A stretch of DNA of 64,000 nucleotides from CAWUEZ02 sp963921355 (GTDB lineage: Bacteria > Pseudomonadota > Alphaproteobacteria > Thalassobaculales > Thalassobaculaceae), in contig OZ001190.1 of the NCBI GenBank assembly GCA_963921355.3, forward strand, positions 4,588,001-4,652,000. Direction: 5' to 3'. Positions 59,234 to 64,000 of this stretch are shown one piece after another. Each line of letters starts with the position of its first letter. Within the stretch, counting starts at the first letter, position 1. Made by a program: the position numbers and the translations under genes. The notes below the pieces were generated by a model. The model was given only the letters and a program-made list of their open reading frames with translations, was not told the origin of the DNA and made no database searches.

Positions 59234-59865
59234 TAGCAGCGCTCTACGTTGAGACCGGAGGCGTCTACTTCAACCTGCCAGGCGTCGAGCCGTGGGATGA
59301 AGACCGAGACGCACGCGCCTACGCCGGGCCGCACCCGGTTGTGGCGCACCCGCCCTGCGAGCGCTGGGGGCGGTTCTGGCACGGCTCAACAAGGAAGCCT
59401 CACCAGTATCGGCTTGGCGCTGACGATGGCTGTTTCTCCGCCGCGCTGTGGGCCGTCCGGACCTTCGGCGGCGTCATCGAACACCCGGCCGCGTCGAATG
59501 CCTGGCGCTGGTTTGGGCTGCCGCGACCGAAGCAAGGCGAAGGTTGGACGGAACCTGATCACTACGGCGGGCGCTCATGCGTCGTTGACCAGGCGCACTA
59601 TGGCCATTTCGCCCGCAAGCCAACGTGGCTCTACGCCATCGCGGATGACCTGCCGGAACTGGACTGGTCAGCGGCAGAGCAACGACTACACCCCGTCTCC
59701 GTCGAGAAGCACGGATACGAGAAGGCCCGGCGCATCGGAATGATGGCGATGGTCGGTGGCAAGCACAAAAAGCGGATTAGGAACGCAACGCCGGTCGAGT
59801 TCCGGGACGTATTGCTTGGGATCGCGGGTCAGCCTTCAGGCGACGCGGATCGGGGGCCGAAATAG
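59230..59865 (+). CDS. phage protein with cytosine-methylase-like PPC motif
   Basis: 211 residues. ALYVETGGVYFNLPGVEPWDED, then HPVVAHPPCERWGRFW. The P-P-C after a strand resembles the catalytic loop of C5 DNA methyltransferases, and GGVIEHPAASNAWRWFGLPRP follows as in a family of phage proteins; but no SAM-binding motif I is visible, so methylation is doubtful. Ends in TAG and overlaps the convergent resolvase-like gene by 37 bases. Confidence 0.65.
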   Translation: MIAALYVETGGVYFNLPGVEPWDEDRDARAYAGPHPVVAHPPCERWGRFWHGSTRKPHQYRLGADDGCFSAALWAVRTFGGVIEHPAASNAWRWFGLPRPKQGEGWTEPDHYGGRSCVVDQAHYGHFARKPTWLYAIADDLPELDWSAAEQRLHPVSVEKHGYEKARRIGMMAMVGGKHKKRIRNATPVEFRDVLLGIAGQPSGDADRGPK

Positions 59866-60389
59866 CTATGCAACGTCTGTACGCTCACACCATGCTTCTC
59901 GGCGACCTGCGGGCCGGACAGGTCGGGGTTGTGCCAGTCCGCCTTAGCCTCCGCATGTTTTCTGCCCTGAAGGGCTTTCTTGCGACCGCTGCGCGTTCGG
60001 CTGGCCTCATTGCCCGCGCGGTTCCGGCGCGTCATCAGGCTGGCGACGCCCCGCGCAACGAAGTCGAGCGGTCCTTGCACGTCCGGTGTCCAGGCGACCG
60101 TCTCCCCCGTGGACAGGTCACGGATCACGGCGCCGCCATCGCTGATCCGGTGCACTTCGCTCATGGCTTCCAGGATTTCGGCCTGGTTCCTGCCCAGCAC
60201 TTCGGGAGCAACGATGACCAGTTCATCACCCGGGCGCAGCGTGCGGGTCGCGTACTGCCGTTCCTTAAGGCGGTCCGCCGCCTTCGGTGTCGCCTCGCCA
60301 TACAGTTTTTCACAGCCTGCGGCTTCAAGCGTCTCGCGCTGCTTCTTGGGGCCAGAGGGCCAGTTTCGGTAGTACCCGATGAGCATCAA
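59829..60389 (-). CDS. serine-resolvase-like protein with Hin-type HTH
   Basis: 186 residues. The N-terminal part (IGYYRNWPSGPKKQRETLEAAGCEKLYG) and LRPGDELVIVAPEVLGRNQAEI resemble the resolvase fold; the usual R-V-S-T is replaced by R-N-W-P-S, so the catalytic Ser is uncertain. The C-terminus LSGPQVAEKHGVSVQTLHSYFG is a Hin-like HTH. Could be a DNA-binding regulator derived from a recombinase. Only minus-strand gene in the early region; shares the promoter gap 60390-60468 with the plus-strand row. Confidence 0.65.
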   Translation of the reverse strand: MMLIGYYRNWPSGPKKQRETLEAAGCEKLYGEATPKAADRLKERQYATRTLRPGDELVIVAPEVLGRNQAEILEAMSEVHRISDGGAVIRDLSTGETVAWTPDVQGPLDFVARGVASLMTRRNRAGNEASRTRSGRKKALQGRKHAEAKADWHNPDLSGPQVAEKHGVSVQTLHSYFGPRSASPEG

Positions 60390-60397
60390 TAAATCCG

Positions 60398-60426
60398 TTG
60401 AAACTTTAATTTTTGATGCATATATT
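60398..60426 (+). promoter_or_regulatory. promoter for small-gene row
   Basis: TTGAAA (60398-60403), 17-base spacer, TATATT (60421-60426) in a short AT-rich gap, facing the plus-strand gene at 60469; RNA start expected near 60433. Confidence 0.65.
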
Positions 60427-60468
60427 TAAGACATCAGAAACGAAAACGCAAGACGACGGAGCCGACCG

Positions 60469-60714
60469 ATGACCAAAACCAAAGCCCTTCAGAGCGCCGA
60501 CGAAAATGCCCTACGCGCAGCGCTCGAAGCCAAGCACCGCGAACTGCGTATCCGGCGCACCTTGGTCGATATGTCGGCTATCGCGCACCGTAGCGAGTTT
60601 CACGACGGGAAGCCCTGGACTGCCTATCGCAACACTCGCGACGACGCAGTCAGAACTGCGATTGCGTGGCATCGATCGGGCGTAGGGATCTGCAAGCCTC
60701 CGAAGCCGTTTTAA
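60469..60714 (+). CDS. hypothetical small protein
   Basis: 81 residues, first of the row. ENALRAALEAKHRELRIRRTLV helical start, then KPWTAYRNTRDDAVRTAIAWHRSG. ACGGAGCC precedes the ATG. No family recognised. Confidence 0.6.
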   Translation: MTKTKALQSADENALRAALEAKHRELRIRRTLVDMSAIAHRSEFHDGKPWTAYRNTRDDAVRTAIAWHRSGVGICKPPKPF

Positions 60715-60734
60715 CGCCATAGGAGCGACAAACG

Positions 60735-60917
60735 ATGGCATGGGCAACAATACGGATCACCGTCGACGGACTGCCCGAAGGCTGGGAACGCGACAGCGCA
60801 AAGCGCGGAGACATTTGGCTTGCCGCCGACGACGCGGCAACTCGGGTTCAAGATCAATTACGCAAAACGGGTTACGCCGAAGTGACCACTATTGCCGAAG
60901 CTGAAGACTTCGACTGA
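60735..60917 (+). CDS. hypothetical small protein
   Basis: 60 residues. WATIRITVDGLPEGWERDSA and a helix-strand end AATRVQDQLRKTGYAEVTTI; looks like a small ferredoxin-like alpha-beta fold. AGGAGCGAC leader before ATG. Confidence 0.6.
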   Translation: MAWATIRITVDGLPEGWERDSAKRGDIWLAADDAATRVQDQLRKTGYAEVTTIAEAEDFD

Positions 60918-60938
60918 CCAACAACGGAGCCCGGAGCA

Positions 60939-61220
60939 ATGAATAAATTTAAATTATCCGCAAAAATACGCGAAGCCCAAGACATTTATGAAAGCCGACT
61001 TGAGGAGTACGAAGATCTCCGCGAGCAATTGGGGGAAAAACTAGGGGAAGCAGATTTTGCCACGCCAGATGGAATTCACAAACACTATTATGGATTCGCA
61101 AATTCCCTAGAATGCGGCGATGTTTCTCTTAGAGAAGGAAAAGAATTTTTAAAATTGATATTGGATAATACAATTGAGGAAGAATTGCTTGAAGAAATGC
61201 GCCTTGAAGCAGCCGACTAA
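60939..61220 (+). CDS. AT-rich hypothetical gene, acidic helical protein
   Basis: 93 residues. Base composition is clearly lower in GC than all neighbours (long A/T runs, AAA/GAA/TTA codons), a sign of separate origin. Protein is helical and very acidic: EAQDIYESRLEEYEDLREQLGEKL, then NTIEEELLEEMRLEAAD. GGAGC precedes ATG 60939. Function unknown; acidic small phage proteins can be DNA mimics. Confidence 0.65.
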   Translation: MNKFKLSAKIREAQDIYESRLEEYEDLREQLGEKLGEADFATPDGIHKHYYGFANSLECGDVSLREGKEFLKLILDNTIEEELLEEMRLEAAD

Positions 61221-61238
61221 CAGACAACGGAGGCCCTG

Positions 61239-61424
61239 GTGTCATTCGGCGAAGAGTGGGTGCGGCAGCAGGAACGAGAGGCCAAATGGGTTGACGGGTG
61301 GTCCGGCAACTACAACGGCGAAGACTGCACCAACGGCAAGCGCCTCTGCGAGAAATGCAACTGGTGTCCGGAGCTTGGGAAGTACGTCGACCCCACAGCG
61401 AGCGGCGCCCCCGACACCGACTGA
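61239..61424 (+). CDS. small Cys-containing protein
   Basis: 61 residues from GTG 61239 with CGGAGG upstream. Four Cys in DCTNGKRLCEKCNWC could bind one zinc. Otherwise no family recognised. Confidence 0.55.
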   Translation: MSFGEEWVRQQEREAKWVDGWSGNYNGEDCTNGKRLCEKCNWCPELGKYVDPTASGAPDTD

Positions 61425-61442
61425 CTAACATTGGAGCCCGGG

Positions 61443-61673
61443 ATGGCGAGGAGCTTCAACCTGTGGGACCGGCACGGCATGCGGCACCTGATTGAGATCC
61501 GCCATGTCGGCTTCATGCGGGGCTTCGTCATCTGGGACAACGGCGACCCGCGTGACGACCTGGAGCCGAAGCACCGGCCCGGTGGATTCAAGACCGTTCA
61601 TGAGGCGGAAAGCGTGATCCGCCGAGACCTTACCGACTTAGGAGCCCGAGGTGCGTTTCAACGTAAATCATAA
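61443..61673 (+). CDS. hypothetical small protein
   Basis: 76 residues from ATG 61443 (TTGGAGCCC leader; TTG 61431 is an alternative). ARSFNLWDRHGMRHLIEIRHV, then DPRDDLEPKHRPGGF. Overlaps the next gene by 23 bases. Confidence 0.55.
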   Translation: MARSFNLWDRHGMRHLIEIRHVGFMRGFVIWDNGDPRDDLEPKHRPGGFKTVHEAESVIRRDLTDLGARGAFQRKS

Positions 61674-61905
61674 CGTTCGGGTCAAGCTGACAGATCGCGG
61701 GCGCGAATGCCTTGAAGGGAACCACAAAACGCTGTTTCGCAAGCGGCAATTTCCCCCTCCGTATCAGCCGCCAGAAGAAGACGAGGACGGCTGGTCGACT
61801 TGGCAGCTTTGGGTGTTGATGGAGCAACTAGGCCCGCATGTTCACAACGGCCTTGATGTGCCGTTTGAGACCGAAATCGAGATTCTGACCGACCAGTCAA
61901 CATAG
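61651..61905 (+). CDS. hypothetical small protein
   Basis: 84 residues from GTG 61651 (AGGAGCCCGAG leader). NHNVRVKLTDRGRECLEGNH, then a strand-rich end (VPFETEIEILTDQS), suggestive of a winged-helix-like or small beta fold. No family recognised. Ends in TAG. Confidence 0.55.
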   Translation: MRFNVNHNVRVKLTDRGRECLEGNHKTLFRKRQFPPPYQPPEEDEDGWSTWQLWVLMEQLGPHVHNGLDVPFETEIEILTDQST

Positions 61906-61917
61906 GAGCGACGGACG

Positions 61918-62274
61918 ATGACGCCTCTCTGGAAAGCTGACCACCCCTATTACATGAACGAGGGCTGTTGGTGCGCGTCAGGACACCATAACGAGTATGA
62001 GTCGTGGTCCGACTTCTTGGAGAATTGGGGCGGCCTGGATGAAGACATGAACCTCGTTTTTCGCTGGGACTGGCGGGAAGGCGAGGACTGGGGGGTCCCG
62101 GATGGCGAAGCGCAGCTTTGCATCTTCTACATCATGCAGCGGAAAGCCTACACGGTGTCCTGCTTCGTGAAGGTTACACGGGATCAGGAGCCCGAAATTC
62201 GCGAGTGGCTGACCCCCAAGGCTGGGCACATCACCAAGCTTTGGGAGCCACTCATTTCCGCAACCACCAACTAA
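61918..62274 (+). CDS. hypothetical acidic Trp-rich protein
   Basis: 118 residues. Trp-rich and acidic: GCWCASGHHNEYESWSDFLENW, LVFRWDWREGEDWG, REWLTPKAGHITKLW. AGGAGCGACGG leader before the ATG. No family recognised; composition resembles other small phage proteins of unknown role. Confidence 0.6.
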   Translation: MTPLWKADHPYYMNEGCWCASGHHNEYESWSDFLENWGGLDEDMNLVFRWDWREGEDWGVPDGEAQLCIFYIMQRKAYTVSCFVKVTRDQEPEIREWLTPKAGHITKLWEPLISATTN

Positions 62275-62288
62275 CGAGGACCACCTGA

Positions 62289-62534
62289 ATGGACTGGAAG
62301 TCGATCGAAGATATGCCGCCGCCGGGAATGCTGTTCCTGGGCTGGAGTGCAGCTTGGCCGACCGCGGCCGTGATGTCTTGCGCCGGCGCACAGGTGCTCG
62401 AGAACAAGAACACCGGAGAGGTCAGCGCCGCTCCAGTGTGGGAGTTCGCCGAGCCGGCCCTCTCTGACGTCGGTTGGTCGGCCGACGCGGTGACGCATTG
62501 GACGGAGTACAGCCCGCCAAACAGTGTCAGCTAG
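62289..62534 (+). CDS. hypothetical small protein
   Basis: 81 residues. WKSIEDMPPPGMLFLGWSAAWP and AVTHWTEYSPPN match the short DUF551-like pattern (W-x-x-I-x-x-x-P...) of phage and host proteins; the call to that family is tentative. Ends in TAG; last gene of the row. Confidence 0.6.
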   Translation: MDWKSIEDMPPPGMLFLGWSAAWPTAAVMSCAGAQVLENKNTGEVSAAPVWEFAEPALSDVGWSADAVTHWTEYSPPNSVS

Positions 62535-62766
62535 TCGCCGCCTCAAACCCAAGTTCTGTGAGCCCGTAGAGGGGCGCGTGGGGGCGACGACGACGGACGG
62601 AGAGATGACCGGAATCAACAAGCCTGGAGACGGCTTCACGGTTGTCTGAGGCTTAGAGAATACGGGGAATGACCGGGTCGCCCGGTCGATCGGGAAGGAA
62701 GGCCCGCAGTTGGGTCAAATCGTCCATGGGCCTACAGTGTGAAGTTGCGAGACAGGCTGTGAAAGG
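62535..62766. other. short gene-free stretch with operator-like site
   Basis: 232 bases. A 14-codon frame at 62605-62649 has a GGAGAG before ATG but is too short to call. At 62730-62741 the 12-mer GCCTACAGTGTG repeats exactly what is found at 21140-21151 beside the XRE gene, so a TGTAGG-type operator is likely upstream of the gene at 62773. Confidence 0.5.
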
Positions 62767-62772
62767 TTGATG

Positions 62773-63048
62773 ATGCCGAAATACCGCATCACCGAGGAAT
62801 CAGAATCAACAGTTCTGGTCGAACGGATCATCGAAGCCGCGCACGGCGGCCAGGCCGCGGATCGCCTCAGTCAGATCATTTCCGGCCTTGATTCCGAGAT
62901 CACCCAAGCTGAGTGGGAAATCAGCCGCATCGACCCAAACCCCGCGGATGATGATCTCAGGTACGGGCGGGTTTACGAAGCCGAAACCGGCCAGATGGTC
63001 TACGAGCACGCTATCGGGCCCACAGACATGGGGTTGCGCAGCGACTGA
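62773..63048 (+). CDS. hypothetical protein
   Basis: 91 residues from ATG 62773 (GAAAGG 6 bases before). KYRITEESESTVLVERIIEAAHGGQAADRL then SGLDSEITQAEWEISRID; a small helical protein with strand start. Separate from the row by the operator-like gap. No family recognised. Confidence 0.6.
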   Translation: MPKYRITEESESTVLVERIIEAAHGGQAADRLSQIISGLDSEITQAEWEISRIDPNPADDDLRYGRVYEAETGQMVYEHAIGPTDMGLRSD

Positions 63049-63189
63049 ACACGTCAGAGTCGAACTGAAAGCCCTGATCACCAACTGATATTTGTAAAGG
63101 AATCTGCGTAACTTACTACGCGGAGTTGCGCGTTAACCAATCCCTGACTAAGAGGAAGAGACGGTGAAACCCACACGCGGGAGCGTGTT

Positions 63190-63882
63190 ATGGCGCTGTC
63201 TGTCCAGGACTACAGCAATATTAACGCACACATACGTCATCATCGAGTTGCACTGGAGAATAGACAACTACGGGTTGATTCATCAGACGACATGGCTGCA
63301 TTTATCGATGTCCGAAGCAACTTTCCCGGGTACATACACCCCGCTTACGATCCGGAACGTAGTGTTCTCCCCCCGGGGCACGCTTTTTGGCTCTCAGTCA
63401 GAGAACACACTGGCGAGGTTGTAGCCTGTGCTGCAACCCGACGATTCGATAACGCACGGCTTCTGGATCTGTTCATGTCTCGAGAGATCTGGTTCTCGAA
63501 AAGCACCGTGATCGACGACATGGATCCGCTCGAGATCGCTTGGCCGGAACAGGCTATGGCGGTTGAAGGTCGCCTCGCAATCCACGGCTCGCTAATTGTC
63601 GACTCTTCTCAAAAGAAGAAAGGGATAGGCACCCACCTGATCCGCCTAGTGCGAGCCGCGTCGCTGCGGCGTTGGCGCCAAGACTGGAACTTCGGCCTGG
63701 TGCGAGCGGAGCTCGATAAGACAAGTTTCCAGAAGCGTCGCTATGGCTACCCGTTCACATGCAAAGCGTTTGAGAGAAAACCTGATTGGGGTCCCGAACA
63801 CAAGGTCGAGTATCTCAACTTGATCAGTCAAACAAAAATGTTAGCCGAGTATTCCGCGGATCCGTCGAACTTAGGGTTGTGA
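63190..63882 (+). CDS. GNAT-like N-acetyltransferase
   Basis: 230 residues from ATG 63190. LAIHGSLIVDSSQKKKGIGTHLIRLVRA holds the acetyl-CoA-binding Q/R-x-x-G-x-G loop of GNAT enzymes; the first 130 residues are unlike the family core. Could be a phage cargo gene or lie beyond the phage end; the 142 bases before it are free of genes. Substrate unknown. After it, 63883-64000 shows nothing recognisable. Confidence 0.55.
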   Translation: MALSVQDYSNINAHIRHHRVALENRQLRVDSSDDMAAFIDVRSNFPGYIHPAYDPERSVLPPGHAFWLSVREHTGEVVACAATRRFDNARLLDLFMSREIWFSKSTVIDDMDPLEIAWPEQAMAVEGRLAIHGSLIVDSSQKKKGIGTHLIRLVRAASLRRWRQDWNFGLVRAELDKTSFQKRRYGYPFTCKAFERKPDWGPEHKVEYLNLISQTKMLAEYSADPSNLGL

Positions 63883-64000
63883 ATGACCGTCAACGAAACG
63901 ATCACGTTCTTTACAGGAAGAAGCAGTCGTTCGTAGTGTCGACCGAAAGGTGAATCCTGCGTCCACCAAAGCACGTGGGCGTACATCGGCTGCCCGGTGC

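Larger units (their letters stand above)
19303..64000 (+). mobile_element. temperate podovirus-like prophage, right end outside window
   Basis: From the tRNA remnant onward the genes are phage genes: integrase, regulators, a complete head-tail morphogenesis operon on the minus strand with the short-tail gene set (portal, scaffold, capsid, adaptor, hub, internal virion proteins, fibre, no tape measure or sheath), lysis genes, primase-helicase and a plus-strand early region. No attR-like tRNA 3' half was found, so the element continues past 64000. Several genes carry stops or frameshifts (integrase, capsid, internal virion protein, DUF2800 nuclease), so it may be unable to excise or form particles. 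Confidence 0.93.

Noticed and set aside
62605..62649. 14-codon ORF with a ribosome site
   Set aside because: Too short and without any supporting pattern to call a gene.
19303..64000. Wholesale stop-codon reassignment in the phage
   Set aside because: TAG, TAA and TGA all end ordinary genes in the prophage, so only a partial or leaky suppression could be considered.

Overview
The window joins about 19.3 kb of GC-rich bacterial chromosome to at least 44.7 kb of a somewhat less GC-rich prophage that runs off the right edge. Gene content (carnitine-type catabolism, N-formylglutamate deformylation, CHAD/CYTH protein, GapR-like protein in the phage) and a tRNA 5' half of alphaproteobacterial type point to an alphaproteobacterium, possibly of the Rhodospirillales; this placement is inferred, as no rRNA or marker gene is present.

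Chromosome (1-19271). A carbamoylase/allantoate-type amidohydrolase runs off the left edge. It is followed by a membrane-anchored methyltransferase, an MFS transporter, an enoyl-CoA hydratase coupled to a frameshifted alpha/beta hydrolase, and a plus-strand group (DUF2817 peptidase-like, DinB, N-formylglutamate amidohydrolase). A minus-strand block (7632-13182) encodes a carnitine dehydrogenase fused to a hotdog thioesterase, an SDR, a beta-keto acid cleavage enzyme, a DadA-like FAD oxidoreductase and a second 3-hydroxyacyl-CoA-dehydrogenase-fold enzyme; three of these make a plausible carnitine to glycine betaine route. A DUF4174 protein follows. A translationally coupled CYTH/CHAD-ParA pair suggests polyphosphate-granule positioning. 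An Asp/Glu racemase-type enzyme, an O-antigen ligase-like protein and another enoyl-CoA hydratase close the chromosomal part. Two palindromic repeat elements lie between genes.

Prophage (about 19303 to beyond 64000). It is inserted at the 5' half of a tRNA-Lys-like gene. From left to right: integrase (interrupted by TAG), excisionase-like and XRE regulators; then a long minus-strand late operon running from small terminase (44757) down to lysis genes (21227), with terminase, portal, scaffold, capsid (interrupted by TAG), tail hub, internal virion proteins (one interrupted by TAA), fibre and lysis functions, the order expected of a podovirus. Plus-strand small genes (44874-46660, one ArdA-like) are followed by a repeat-rich gene-free stretch (47171-47820), a TylF-like methyltransferase and a primase-helicase. 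The plus-strand early region (51400-62534) holds a Cro-like regulator, RuvC-like nuclease, recombination and SSB-like proteins, a GapR homologue, a dNTP hydrolase-like protein and a row of small unknown genes, with a resolvase-like gene on the other strand. A GNAT-like gene ends the window.

Control and condition. At least ten intergenic copies of a TGTCGG-centred motif and several TGTAGG inverted repeats look like operators of the prophage switch; one copy overlaps the -10 box of a near-consensus promoter at 51340-51367. Three in-frame stop codons and two or three single-base frameshifts in the prophage mean it is either decaying or affected by base-level sequence errors.
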